Of a DNA stretch of 64,000 nt, positions 1-9,826 are shown piece after piece. A program made the position numbers and the translations under genes. The stretch lies in contig VCJN01002660.1 of NCBI GenBank assembly GCA_006384855.1, positions 1 through 64,000 on the forward strand, given 5' to 3'. The stretch's first letter is position 1. The number at the start of each line of letters is the position of its first letter. Source of the DNA: Tetraselmis striata. Lineage: Eukaryota; Chlorophyta; Chlorodendrophyceae; Chlorodendrales; Chlorodendraceae. The notes below the pieces were generated by a model that worked only from the letters and a program-made list of their open reading frames with translations, was not told the origin of the DNA and ran no database searches.

Positions 1-929
1 TGCCATGTGCATGTGGTCCTGGGCTATGTCAGCATGGTCAACCTCTTCCCCCTCGCGCCGTTCCACCTGTTTTTTTTTGGGTTGGGAAAGGACTTCTGGA
101 GGAAATTTGTCACCGTGCAGGGCCACATATATTGGATTCCGAGCTATGAAGCAGGAAGACCGGCGCCAGGCTTTAGTCTTGATACCCAGCAACTTTGGAC
201 GCGGGTTGCGCCCTTCGTTTGCCGGTGTCCAAGAAGTCGAAAGGTAACCCCCCCCCCCCCCCCCCCCCCCCCCGGGCGTGGGCGTGGGCGCGCGTGGGCG
301 TGACGGCATTCCCCTCCATGACTGCAGGGTCAGGCAAGGTGACGGTGCAGTCCGGCTGGGTCATGGAGGACAGCTTGCACCACATGGAAACGTTTTCCAT
401 TCTTAACGCCGGTCCGTTGTTCGAGGAGGCCCGGGTGAAGGCGATCATGACCGAGAAGGAGCTCGCGTCCCCAGCGGTGGTGGGTTCGGTGTCGCGACTG
501 GCGGTGCTTGGGCACATGTACAAGCGCCTGCAAGGAGCTGCGTGGTTCGTCACGCGGTGGGGGTTGCAGAACGTGGTGACGGAGGAGGACGGCCCTGAGC
601 GCAAGGCGGAGGTGGACGCGCTCACCAGGGAGGGGAGGACTCGATACCCAGCGCGGCGCCAAGGCGCGGCGGCCGGGGCAGCGCGGCGCCAAGGCGCGGC
701 AGCCGGGGCAGCGTGGCGCCAAGGCGCGGCGGCCGGGGCAGCGCGGCGCCAAGGCGCGGCGGCCGGGGCAGCGCGGCGCCAAGGCGCAGCGGCCGGGGCA
801 GCGCGGCGCCAAGGCGCGGCGGCCGGGGCAGCGCGGCGCCAAGGCGAGTGGGATGGGCGGGGCAGCGGTTGCTACCGAGTGAAGCGTAGCATCGTTTGCA
901 ATAGCAACGCGGCCTTTCCGGTTGCATAG
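1..929 (+). CDS. Main transposon gene of copy L, internal exons (partial)
   Basis: These are coding-like segments of the transposon gene whose N-terminal exons lie off the left edge and are visible in copy R. The first exon ends at AAG/GTAACC near 242, followed at once by a long C run. The next exon begins after TGACTGCAG at about 327. The first segment has a hydrophobic aromatic stretch (residues LFPLAPFHLFFFGLG). The second ends in a 10-residue repeat rich in Ala, Arg, Gln and Gly encoded by the minisatellite. Copy R carries the same exons on minus (29664 down to 29040), so the reading is shared by both copies. I do not recognise this part of the protein; by position it should be transposase or an accessory protein. 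Confidence 0.4.
651..846 (+). repeat. 30-bp minisatellite, about 6.5 units, inside a coding exon
   Basis: The unit starts GCGCGGCGCCAAGGCG and repeats at 651, 681, 711, 741, 771, 801 and 831 with few substitutions. Because 30 is a multiple of three, the unit adds 10 residues without breaking the frame. Copy R has about 8.6 units at 28781-29038 with one 29-bp unit that shifts the frame. Confidence 0.95.
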
Positions 930-1019
930 TGTGACACCGCCTGGATGTAACCCAGCACTACGCGCAAAGTGCAAGTGTTACACGTCCGTGTGCCCCACCC
1001 AATGACATTGCGCCCGACC

Positions 1020-2151
1020 TCACTGACGGCATGTCTCGCTCTCCTTCATCTCCTGGGCCGTCCGCCGCCTCACCCTGCGCACCCTACCAGCCGCGCGTGC
1101 CTTCTCGGAAGCCTCACACACGGCGGCGCGAGTCGCGTCGTGGAACGCGTCCCTGACATGGCGGAACTCCGCCCTCACCGTGGCCGTGGTCGGGCAGGGG
1201 ACTGCCCGCTGATGGGTCGCCATGCATGGGTACTTGGGGCCGCACAAAGCCGGGGTGCCGTCGCAGCAACACTGACTCCCAGTCCGTCCGTTTGCCGCAG
1301 TCCACGCATGACGGGCGTCCGGCCAGGACACGCACATGATAGTGCATGTGGCCGCCTCCCGCCACTGCTCGTAGTGCTCCGGTCAACATGGCGACGAGCA
1401 AGTCGGCATGTCCCGCAGGAGGCTGCGGGGCGGGTGGCCCGAGCGCAGCCTCGCTCGCCTCGACAACCCCCTCAGCCCGATCAGTCGCCTCGACCACAGC
1501 CTCCTCCGCCTCCTGACGCGGCGCACCAGGCGCATCATCGTCGCCTGGCAGGGCGTCCCCCCCGCAACGGCGCCGTCGGCGGTGGCCGACGCCGTCGTGG
1601 CGGGGTGTTGTGAGGCGGTGGCCCTAGACATAGGTGGGGCCGGCACCGCCATGTGTTGCTCCACATGCGGTGCGGTTCCTGACGCGACAGCTCCGTCGCA
1701 CCAGTACCGGCGCCGGCACCCCACGCCTGCTGGGCTTACCACCAACCGGCATGTTTCCTTTGGGAGGCGGTTCATCCGCGTCGGAGGTGAGCGGCGGTGC
1801 CTGTGTGGGCGTGGATACTGCCCGGCCATTAGGGCTCCCGCCGCCTGCCGCTCCGCCGACCCACGCCGCGGCGTGTGCTGCGCCCCGCATAGTCGCCTCG
1901 AATATATTATACATGACGCGGGGACGGGGGGGGGGGGGGGGGGGGGATTCGTGCGTTTCGTATATCGGCGGAACGGCGTGCGAAGCTGCGGCTGGCGAAG
2001 GTGGTGAAAGTAAGCGTGGCGGCGTCGGCGGCGTATTACCGTGCGTGCATGCGTGCGCAACCCGCGGCAGCAAGCGCCGGACTCGGCGTGTGCCGGCGGC
2101 AGAGCTGCGAAGCCATGGACACGGTACGGGATGCCAAGTCTGGCTAAGCAA
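1020..2151 (-). CDS. Convergent transposon gene of copy L with piggyBac-like cysteine-rich C-terminus
   Basis: On minus, coding-like segments run from about 2151 down to a stop near 1020. The C-terminal part has a Cys/His cluster: CVDC, a Cys triplet, then ALCGPKYPCMATH, followed by a basic helical tail. The order C-x2-C, CC, LC-x5-C-x3-H resembles the cysteine-rich domain that ends piggyBac transposases. The same cluster is in copy R on plus (27587-28397). A one-base difference near 1240 keeps the tail in frame here, while copy R needs a frameshift at the equivalent site. The catalytic core was not found, so the piggyBac link rests on the C-terminus alone. Confidence 0.4.
1926..1946. repeat. 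Poly(G)/poly(C) tract, one of several in copy L
   Basis: A near-pure G run on plus. Similar tracts in copy L lie at about 248-272, 2391-2412, 2510-2528, 3384-3413, 3575-3598, 4043-4065 and 4710-4790. At the matching places in copy R the tracts have different lengths or interruptions, as expected for slippage-prone homopolymers. Confidence 0.9.
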
Positions 2152-2779
2152 CTGCCGAGGCTGGCGGCTTAACCCCCATGCCCGGCGGTTGAGGGACGGA
2201 AAGTGCGTAGAAGTTGATCGGCAAAGCGGGCATATAAGCCTGGCTGTGCTAGGTTCCTATTAAGTAATGGCGGTTTGTGCTAAGTAATTCGTAGGGGTGG
2301 ACCATGCAGCGCAGGTAGGGGGCGGTATAAATGAGGCCGGGCACATATACTGCTCCACGAACGACACTGTCGCACGTGTAGTTGAATAGACCCCCCCCCC
2401 CCCCCCCCCCCCACCCCCCGCCGGGTCGGCCCGCCGACCCGCCACGGCATGTAATATCTGTCATGCATCGCCGGGGTATGTGTGAGTGGATGCCCCGCCG
2501 CCACATCCCCCCCCCCCCCCCCCCCCCCATTTACACTTGTGCACTCATTAAGTTTGGGATGGTTTTCGGAGCAGTACATGTACGTATGTAATATACATAC
2601 AATGGAACGTAGGACCTGCGCGGAAAGAGGCGGGGCTGGCGGAGTGCGTTGGGGGTGCGTAGAGTAGCGTGTTCGTGAGATTCGGGGTGCATCGGACGCC
2701 GGATGCCCATCCACCCAGCGTAAAAGACGCATACGTAATATTCACACTATATATATTCACACGCAAATGTGTGAAAACC

Positions 2780-3240
2780 GGACATTCCGTGCCGGATGGG
2801 TGGGAATACGGCGTCCGATGCAGCCAAAACCCCAGCAACACGCTATTCTATGCACCGCCAATGCACTCCGCCAGCACCGCCTCATTCTCTGTCGATTTCG
2901 AAAACGCCTTCACATTATCCACCGCTAATTGCAATTGCCACCGTGTAATGTTGTCACGATGTGCGCACACAACAACACTTACTACCGGTTCCGACGCGGA
3001 TGGAGGCGGGGCTTGCGGAGTGCATTGGCGGTGCACAGACTAGCGTGCTGTAAATACTTGGGGTGCATCGGACGCCGGATGCCCATCCACCCGGCGTAAA
3101 AGACGCGTAATATTCCCACTATATTCACACACGAATGTGTGAAAACCGGACATTCCGTGCCGGATGGATGGGAATACGGCGTCTGATGCAGCCAAAACCC
3201 CAGCAACACGCTATTCTATGCACCGCCAATGCACTCCATT
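2780..3240 (+). repeat. Partial tandem repeat (about 370-bp unit) in copy L
   Basis: The segment around CATTCCGTGCCGGATGG appears at about 2784 and 3152. The intervening block with TTTCGAAAACGCC appears only once, at about 2897. Copy R has the same unit three times (25618-26730), so this copy holds about one and a half units. Short open frames here are not conserved and look non-coding. Confidence 0.8.
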
Positions 3241-3380
3241 CGCAACCCCCGCCTCATTCGCAGTCGTACGTGCTTGCGCACACGCACGGAATGCTTGCAC
3301 TGCTCCGAAACCACTGTCACATACCCCGCTCATTGGGTACCGATTGTGGCGCATGCACGGCTAGATATTTGTTTACATAA

Positions 3381-3413
<33 letters not shown>

Positions 3414-4059
3414 CGGGGGCACAGTGTCCCGCTACTCACCCTGCATTGGATTAGGGCGACGATCGCAAACAAGACGAGGAGCGAGGCGCGAATGAACTGC
3501 TCCGAACCACGCGATGTGCCCGGTGACCTCCATATCCAGCACGTCCACCGATGCAAGTAATAAGGACAGGATCCCCCCCGCCCCCCCCCCCCCCCCCCAC
3601 CCGCCAAAGTGGAGGAAGTGTAGGAGTACAACCGGAGCATGACGTGATCCATTGTCTCTTATTTACAAGCACGGGCGGTGCTGCCAGACCCGATCGTCTA
3701 CGGCCGATATAATATTCACACTATATTAACATCGGTGCACACCGCCGCACACCGCCGCACAACGCTGCGCGCGCACATTCGTCGCGCACATATACGCGCG
3801 CCCTACCGCACATATTATCCCGGATTCACTCGCTCCTCGGTGAAACCGCGTATTCATTACGCCGTGCTACTTCAACAATAAACATTGCGAAATTACACCG
3901 ACACAATGCCGCACCGACTAGCTCTTGACAATACGTGCATATAAATAGTAGTGGCGCGCTGCTCCTCGCCTCCGATGTGTCGTTGACTGCTGCGGAAGGC
4001 GGTCGTCGACTGGGTGTTAGTTTCTCCACCTCAGCCGCCCCCCGCCCCCCCCCCCCCCC

Positions 4060-4653
4060 CCCCCCTTCACCGCTCACAGCGCCATGGCAGACCTCGCCCC
4101 CCCGGGCAAAAGTGGGCGGCGAGCCTTGTTGTCTCGCGTGTCCGCGCCGCCGGCATCGAGGAGGACGAGAAAGACATGAGGAAACGCGTGACAAGGTGGG
4201 CAACAAAACACTCCATCCTCCACATTAGCACGCACCCACTCGTGGCTAACTTGTGCCGCGCGCAGGTTCGTCCGGGAGCGCCGTAAGGCCCACCTCAACG
4301 CCAAGGCTTCCACAGTGCCAGCGGCGCAACTCGTGGTGGCCGAGGAGGCCGCATCCTCAGCCGCTTAAAGGCGAAAGGATTGTGGCTTGTTGTGGGCGTC
4401 TGGGCACAGGGGGCGTCCCGACGCCAAGGTAAGGAAGCTCATGGCGGCGTCGTCGACGGCACAGCCTCCCGGGGTGGTGAAGACACTGACGGATGACAAG
4501 AAGCGGAAGAGGCCAGTGAAGAAGCGCCGAGGTAAGAAACTGACGGTCGCGGAGTCGGAGGCGGAGTCGGAGGCGCAGGCGGAGGCGGAGGCAGCGAGAT
4601 CATCGTCGAAGCGGAGGGTCCCCCGGGCACGCAAGAACAAGAACAAGAAGTAG
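4060..4653 (+). CDS. C-terminal exons of the main gene of copy L, basic tail
   Basis: Two coding-like blocks are conserved with copy R. The first (about 4115-4366) contains an acidic helical stretch, then, after a possible 3' splice site CGCGCAG at about 4265, a segment FVRERRKAHLNAKAST leading to AAQLVVAEEAA and a stop. That pattern loosely recalls the C-terminal dimerisation region of hAT transposases. The second block (4441-4653) encodes a Lys/Arg-rich tail with RKRPVKKRRGKK, a Glu-Ala run and a final KNKNKK, typical of a nuclear localisation signal. Whether the two blocks are spliced together is unknown. The Glu-Ala run differs in length from copy R. Confidence 0.4.
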
Positions 4654-5133
4654 CCCCCGCCCCCTTACCCCCCTCCCCTCACTCCCCCGGCGGGAGCGGC
4701 GGGCGGCGGGGGGGGGGGGGGGGGTGGGGGGCAGCGGGGGGACCACGCCCGCCCGCCCCCCCCCCCCCCCCCCCCCCCGCCCCCCGCCACATGCCCCGAC
4801 GGCAGCTGTCGCGAATATTGTAATTCAAACATTCTTCGGCAAACCGCTGCCTGCCCCCGCCCTCCCCCTCGCGAATATTTATGTAACGTGAGCACTCTTT
4901 GGCAAAACATGGCAGCCAAACCGCCCATCTGATGACCTTTGATCGGACGGCTGGCAGGCCCGTTCAGCAGTACTAGCTATAATGTACACAAAATTCCCCA
5001 GCGTTACCAAATACATACGGCTGCGATTTGCGCTCCCATGTACTAATAGTCGTAGTTATCCACAGGACGACTCGTCATCGCGCCCGGGTTCGTACTAGAT
5101 ATCCGGTACCGGCTTAATAAATATATCGCGTAC

Positions 5134-5447
5134 TGTAAGGATACTGCGCAAAACGCACCAGGCACTGGGTACCCACATGGGGATTTGTGTGGTACATATC
5201 CTTACACTCCACCCCCCCCCTCCCATAGGATGGAGGACCTCCTCCAGCAACGTTTCGGCTTGGATTCGGTGGCGATCCGCGTTGGCCGGGTCGTCCAACA
5301 TTGCGGGGTATCATATCGTATTTTATGGTTCTCCGCGGGATCGAACCCGGATCCGCGTGCGTAGAAGCACCAACTTTAAGGATACTGCGCAAAACGCACC
5401 AGGCACTGGGTACCCACATGGGGATTTGTGTGGTACATATCCTTACA
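5134..5447. mobile_element. TRIM-like LTR element, 314 bp, with 5-bp target duplication
   Basis: Two 73-bp direct repeats, 5134-5206 and 5375-5447, are identical except near the first bases. The first starts TGTAAGGATACTG and ends TATCCTTACA, the TG...CA form of LTRs. The flanks are CGTAC at 5129-5133 and CGTAC at 5448-5452, a perfect 5-bp target duplication. Copy R lacks the insertion at the equivalent site near 24175, which gives an empty-site comparison. The 168-bp interior has no coding capacity. It contains at 5326-5350 a stretch that reads on minus like the 3' end of a tRNA, ending in CCA. Confidence 0.85.
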
Positions 5448-5452
5448 CGTAC

Positions 5453-5690
5453 AACCTGGTACTACACGGACAACCTTGTACCTTATCCGTCAGTGCCATG
5501 TAACACGTCACCGCTAGTACGACTACCAGAATGATTACAAAAAGGATTTATCGCCCGCCGGCAATAACGCCGGATGTACTCGCACGTAACTGGATGGACG
5601 TGCCGCCACCAGCAGCAGCCTTCACGGATAAATAATAATCGCTAGTAGTAGTGCTTCGTCACCCGTATGTCACATCTGAATCTCACAGTG
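5453..5690 (+). repeat. Subterminal region and right terminal repeat of copy L
   Basis: No gene seen. The sequence is GTAC-rich, mirrors 23914-24150 of copy R in inverted order and ends in the terminal repeat at 5669-5690. Confidence 0.75.
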
Positions 5691-6255
5691 CTATGGGAGT
5701 GGACTGCAATGCCATTTGGTTTGTGCAATGCCCCAGCCACTTTCCAGCGCATGATGAATGACATCTTGAGACCATTTTGTGGTGGCTTTGTGACTTTGTG
5801 GTGGTGTATCTGGATGATATATGTATATATTCAGATAATTATGATGACCACATAAAGCACCTTCGCTTAGTTTTTGAGAAACTAAATGAATATAATCTGA
5901 GGTTGCAATTAAAGAAATGTTTCTTTGGCATGCAATCTATGGATTATTTGGGGTATACCGTCGCTGATGGTAAGTTGTCTGTTTCAGAGGCCAAAGTGGC
6001 TGCAGTTAGGGATTGGCCTGTCCCTAAAACTCAGAGTGAAGTCAGAAGTTTTGTACAATTCTGCAATTTCTACTCTAAGTTTATTCATCATTTCAGTGAT
6101 TTAACTGCACCATTGACTGACTTATTGCGTAACTATAAACCAGTTCATGTTGACTGACCGGCGTATCAGGAAGCCTTTGAGACCCTTCGTCTGCGACTGA
6201 TTTCCGCTCCGTGTCTTTCCATTCCTTCCATGGGGGCGGATGCGACGTTCACCGT
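5691..6255 (+). pseudogene. Ty3/gypsy reverse transcriptase fragment
   Basis: Frame one gives [20 protein letters not shown], the conserved gypsy RT block before the active site. A frameshift near 5785 moves to a second frame with [15 protein letters not shown], which contains the catalytic YLDD, followed by the thumb region (DYLGYTVADGKLSV) and the connection to RNase H. A TGA at 6155 stands where Trp is usual in this family. The reading then stops at 6255, where an inserted element begins, and resumes as RNase H at 14366. The 5' part (gag, protease, start of RT) is missing because copy L of the CACTG transposon abuts at 5690. Base composition is lower in GC than the surroundings. Confidence 0.93.
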
Positions 6256-6488
6256 ACGGGGTCCGCTTAACCATGCTTAACGACTACCAGGCGCGAGTAG
6301 TCGCCTGTATATATCGCGCCTAACGTTAGGCGTCACAGTACTTTAAACTTGGCGGTAAGGATGAGTACGGCAGCGGAGCCCTGCATCAAAGTACTATAGC
6401 GAGTAGCGAGTACTCGGTAGTCACGAGTGCACAAAGTACGACACGAGTACACGAGTCACTGTACTTTACAGGAATCGCCGCCCTTCAT

Positions 6489-6666
6489 ATGGTCAGATGT
6501 AGTCATCTAGAGGTTTACAGTACATTAGCTATGTTGTACTGCGCACGACCCCCGAGGTCGGCGCACGGACTAAGGCCTGCCGGCCCGCACCAGCACTACG
6601 ACCTGAGGGATCCACCCTCGGGCACAGGCACTCTCTGCTTTGCGCTCGCCTCAACCGGCTCGCGCA
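6489..6666 (+). repeat. Split direct repeat A1
   Basis: 178-bp repeat starting ATGGTCAGATGTAGTCATC, matched by A2 at 9526-9703 with two substitutions. Confidence 0.95.
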
Positions 6667-6695
6667 AGCAGTCTCGACTCTAGCAGTCGAGCAGA

Positions 6696-8270
6696 GTGTC
6701 AGCTTACTCTATGCCGACTCGGACCCGAGCCTCAGCCTCCCGAGACGCTACACCTTCACCACCCCGCGACAGCAGGATGCCCCCCCGCCCTGTACCGGAA
6801 GACGCCTTCAAGTTGACGGCGGCCTTTACGGACTACCTGCGGACGCCCCTGAAGCGGCGCGACCCAACGTTGCCTCCCACGGCCCCGTCCAAGCCTACTC
6901 GCCGTTTCCTGCGCAACACTCGCTGGCGGGGCGAGCGGCTCCTACCCTATATGGACGACTTCCTTTTCCTCGCGGACTCCCGCGAGGCAGCCCTGGAGCT
7001 ACGCGTCCGGTTAAGCACCTTGCTGGACCGCTTGGGCCTGCTGCGCAATCCCAGCAAGGGAGTCTGGGAGCCCACCCAGGTCGGCCCTCACCTGGGCATG
7101 ATCATCAACCTGAAGCGCGGCGAGTTCCGCGCCCCCGAGGAGAAGCTCATCGCGCTAGCCAAGGCCGCCAGTTCGCTCCTTGGCCGCGCAGCCTCCAACA
7201 AGCGCTGGCTCCCGGCTCGGCAGCTGGCGTTCTTTGCGGGCAAGGCGCAGTTCCTGTACTTGGCAATTACGCCAGCCCGTTTCTTTTTGCGGGAGCTGCA
7301 CTGCGTCCTCGCAACCCGGCAGGGCTGGGGCGGGCGCGTCAAGATGACAAACCAGCTGCGCCGAGACCTAGAGTGGTGGACCCAAGTACCTGCGCAGCAC
7401 AACGGTCGCTCTATGTACAAGCCTGTGGAGACCGCATATCTTCACGCGGACTCCAGCTCGTACGGATGGGGGGCTGTGCTGAACAACAACAGCGCTTACC
7501 AGGCGCGCGGCTTCTGGTACGAGGACGACCGCTCGCATCACATCACGTGGAAGGAGCTTCGCGCGGTACGTCACGCGGTAGAATCGTTTTTGCCGCAGCT
7601 CCGAGGACGGCGCGTCTTACTGCACGAGGACAACACAGCCGTAGTGGCGGCGCTGACCAACCTTACCTCTCGGTCGCCCGTCATGATGGAAGAGCTCCGC
7701 AAGCTGTGGCACCTCCTGGATATCCACGACATCTCCATCAGGCCCCGGTACATCCAGTCTGCAGCCAACGTTTGGGCGGACCGACTCAGCAGGGAGCTGG
7801 ACGACTCCGACTGGCAGCTCAATCCGCGGATATTCGCATACCTGCAGCGCTTGTGGGGTCCGCACACCGTCGACAGATTTGCGTCGATGGAAAATACGCA
7901 ACTTCCACGGTACAATTCCCGCTGGCGCGACCCGCATTGCGAAGCGGTCGATTCTCTCCATTTGCCGGACGAGTTCTGGCGCAGGGAACACAATTATTGC
8001 AATCCCCCGTGGGGTTTGTTGGACGATTTGGCGGACAAACTGCGGCAGTCGGGCGCGGCAGCCACGGTCATCGCACCGCACTGGCCAGGACGGCGTTGGT
8101 ACCAGCTGCTGCAAGACCTCGCCACCGAGACGATTGTCTACCCGCCTACCCGCGACCTCTTCTTTCCTGGGCGGCGGGGAACGCGCGCGGGGGTCGGACT
8201 GCCCGGCTGGAGCGTCGTGGCCTTTCGGCTGCCACGCCGGCATGGCTGCACCTCCGCCGTGGGTCGCTAG
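6696..8270 (+). CDS. PAT-like RT/RNase H/methyltransferase-like polyprotein, 524 aa, N-terminally deleted
   Basis: The RT active site reads LLPYMDDFLFL at about residues 82-92. RNase H follows, with HADSSSYGWGAVL, WKELRAV, LHEDNTAVVAAL and NVWADRLSR. The C-terminal third has YCNPPWGLLDDL and APHWPGRRWYQLL, the region that in DIRS-order elements is read as a DAM-like methyltransferase (NPPW as catalytic motif). Only about 80 residues, Pro- and Arg-rich and gag-like, precede YMDD. The fingers and the motif A aspartate of RT are therefore absent, which points to an internal deletion. The next gene starts 8 nt after the stop, and its frame is open well upstream inside this one. Confidence 0.92.
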   Translation: MSAYSMPTRTRASASRDATPSPPRDSRMPPRPVPEDAFKLTAAFTDYLRTPLKRRDPTLPPTAPSKPTRRFLRNTRWRGERLLPYMDDFLFLADSREAALELRVRLSTLLDRLGLLRNPSKGVWEPTQVGPHLGMIINLKRGEFRAPEEKLIALAKAASSLLGRAASNKRWLPARQLAFFAGKAQFLYLAITPARFFLRELHCVLATRQGWGGRVKMTNQLRRDLEWWTQVPAQHNGRSMYKPVETAYLHADSSSYGWGAVLNNNSAYQARGFWYEDDRSHHITWKELRAVRHAVESFLPQLRGRRVLLHEDNTAVVAALTNLTSRSPVMMEELRKLWHLLDIHDISIRPRYIQSAANVWADRLSRELDDSDWQLNPRIFAYLQRLWGPHTVDRFASMENTQLPRYNSRWRDPHCEAVDSLHLPDEFWRREHNYCNPPWGLLDDLADKLRQSGAAATVIAPHWPGRRWYQLLQDLATETIVYPPTRDLFFPGRRGTRAGVGLPGWSVVAFRLPRRHGCTSAVGR

Positions 8271-8278
8271 GCCGGGCT

Positions 8279-9469
8279 ATGGCCGTGCAGCCGTCGCTGC
8301 AGTACAGTGTGCATTACCCGGGCCGCCTGTCCCACACTCGACGCGCGCGCTACCGGCTTGCGGTGCGCTCCGGCTCTGAGGCGCCCTGGTCGGCATCAAT
8401 GGCGGCCGAGCTACGGTCTTTGTTGGGGACCGACGACGTTGGTCAAGCGGCGCTCGGGTTGCTTACGGGTTCGCTGGCGACCGGCACCTACCGCAACTAC
8501 GACAGCGGCATGCGCTCTTTCGCTACTTTCTGCGAGCAGGAGGGCTTACGCCCGCTGCAGGCTACTACCAGCACGATCGTCCGCTACACTGCCTGGCTGG
8601 GCATGCAAGGTACCGTCGGCGCGGAGTCCCTTCAACAGTACTACTCGTCGATCAACAAGTACTTCCGCGACCATCAGCGCCAGCCTATCGCCCTCGGCGA
8701 AATGGTGGCCGACGCGCGCCACGGCCTGGCCATCCAGCAAGAGCGTCTTGCGGCGGAAGACGTCCGCGTCGCCCTGCCTGCGCCCGTTGCGGTTGACATC
8801 CTAAACACCGCGATTGGATTTCGGCAGACATTGGTGTGGGAACCCGCTAATATTGCGGACATCCGCGCTTTCAGAGCCGCGCTCGCGACGATTACGGCGT
8901 ACGTCTTCCTGTGCCGCGCGGAGTCCGGCATTAGCTGCGAGACCGGTGATTTAGTGGTCGACCGGCCGTCCGGAAGCATTTTACTGTACGTCCGCAAGCA
9001 GAAGGGGGACCAGCGTACGAGGGTTTCCGCTAAGCCCCTGATAAATCTGCCCATCGCCGCCTTTCCGGACTTCGCTGACCTGCTGGACTGGTACACCGTC
9101 ATTCGCGACGCCTACTGCCGCCGTTTCTACGGCGCCAGCCCGCCGCCCAAGTTCTGGAGCATCTCCCCGCTGGAGTCTTCCGCCACTTGGTCGGTTTCAG
9201 CCACTCTTACCGAGTGGTTGCGGGAAGCCTACTTGGCGGCAGGCGCCCGGCCTCCCACCGGTTTCAAGTGGACATCGCACAGTTTACGCAAGGGTGCCGC
9301 TTCCGCAGCAAGCTGCGTCGGCGTCCCCTTGCCGGCCATCAAACACATGGGCGATTGGTCGAAGAACAGCGAGGTGGTCACCGGGAAGTACATCGACCCG
9401 ACCATGCGCCCGACTCCTGCGGCCTGGAGGTTCTTCGGTTGGCTCGTCCCCGTCCGGTCGCCGGCCTAA
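8279..9469 (+). CDS. Tyrosine recombinase of PAT-like element, 396 aa
   Basis: The catalytic residues of the phage-integrase fold can be placed in order: Arg in FLCRAESG (about residue 212), Lys in RKQKGDQR, His-x-x-Arg in SHSLRKGA (about 332), Trp in HMGDWS and Tyr in GKYID (about 369). The N-terminal half (TGTYRNYDSGMRSFATFC) matches the SAM-like DNA-binding domain of such recombinases. The frame is open from 7373, but that first part is a shadow of the RT frame. ATG at 8279 follows the RT stop by 8 nt and is preferred; ATG at 8399 is the alternative. The enzyme joins the circular cDNA intermediate to the target. All catalytic residues are present. Confidence 0.92.
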   Translation: MAVQPSLQYSVHYPGRLSHTRRARYRLAVRSGSEAPWSASMAAELRSLLGTDDVGQAALGLLTGSLATGTYRNYDSGMRSFATFCEQEGLRPLQATTSTIVRYTAWLGMQGTVGAESLQQYYSSINKYFRDHQRQPIALGEMVADARHGLAIQQERLAAEDVRVALPAPVAVDILNTAIGFRQTLVWEPANIADIRAFRAALATITAYVFLCRAESGISCETGDLVVDRPSGSILLYVRKQKGDQRTRVSAKPLINLPIAAFPDFADLLDWYTVIRDAYCRRFYGASPPPKFWSISPLESSATWSVSATLTEWLREAYLAAGARPPTGFKWTSHSLRKGAASAASCVGVPLPAIKHMGDWSKNSEVVTGKYIDPTMRPTPAAWRFFGWLVPVRSPA

Positions 9470-9500
9470 GCTTCCTGTGCTAGCCTTTGGCTTTCGTCTC

Positions 9501-9527
9501 TGGCAAACAGTGCCTCCTTGGGTAAAT
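9501..9527 (+). repeat. Split direct repeat B1
   Basis: 27 bp from TGGCAAACAG to GGGTAAAT, identical to B2. It abuts A2, forming the B1-A2 junction expected for this element order. Confidence 0.9.
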
Positions 9528-9703
9528 GGTCAGATGTAGTCATCTAGAGGTTTACAGTACATTAGCTATGTTGTACTGCGCACGACCCCCGAGGTCGGCG
9601 CACGCACTAAGGCCTGCCGGCCCGCACCAGCACTACGACCTGAGGGATCCACCCTCGGGCACAGGCACTCTCTGCTTTGCGCTCGCCTCTACCGGCTCGC
9701 GCA
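9526..9703 (+). repeat. Split direct repeat A2
   Basis: Second copy of the 178-bp A repeat. It differs from A1 at two positions, so the element is fairly young or gene-converted. Confidence 0.95.
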
Positions 9704-9799
9704 CCCACCCACCCTCAACCATCTTTTTGCGCTAAGAGACACCCAGGCCAAGTCTGTGGTTCTTGTCTTAGCCTTCAATGTAAGCGAGCTGACATTCTT

Positions 9800-9826
9800 T
9801 GGCAAACAGTGCCTCCTTGGGTAAAT
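9800..9826 (+). repeat. Split direct repeat B2, right end of PAT-like element
   Basis: 27 bp identical to B1, followed by ATGCTATTAGG of the host element. Confidence 0.9.

Larger units (their letters stand above)
1..5690 (+). mobile_element. CACTG-ended DNA transposon, copy L (left part outside window)
   Basis: This is the inner part of a large DNA transposon whose inverted copy R lies at 23914-31102. The right end at 5669-5690 is the same 22-bp terminal repeat (reading inward it starts CACTGTGAGATTC) found at both ends of copy R. It stops directly against gypsy reverse transcriptase coding sequence that begins CTATGG, and CTA is also the target duplication of copy R. The copies match in order over their whole shared length but differ by indels, tandem-repeat number, homopolymer length and a retrotransposon insertion present only here. 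By comparison with copy R about 1.5 kb of this copy lies left of base 1. The sense strand of its main gene is plus. Confidence 0.85.
6489..9826 (+). mobile_element. DIRS-order, PAT/Ngaro-like retrotransposon with split direct repeats
   Basis: The layout is A1 (6489-6666), coding region, B1 (9501-9527), A2 (9526-9703), B2 (9800-9826). A1 and A2 are 178 bp with two differences. B1 and B2 share TGGCAAACAGTGCCTCC and end GGGTAAAT. The order A1-ORFs-B1-A2-B2 is the split direct repeat signature of PAT, Ngaro and Kangaroo-type tyrosine-recombinase elements, which integrate without target duplication. It encodes RT/RNase H with a methyltransferase-like region and a tyrosine recombinase. The reverse transcriptase is truncated at its N-terminus, so this copy is probably defective. 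Confidence 0.93.

Noticed and set aside
7373..8278. N-terminal 302 codons of the long frame that contains the tyrosine recombinase
   Set aside because: This part overlaps the RT/RNase H gene in another frame and has no recombinase features; the recombinase start was set at 8279.
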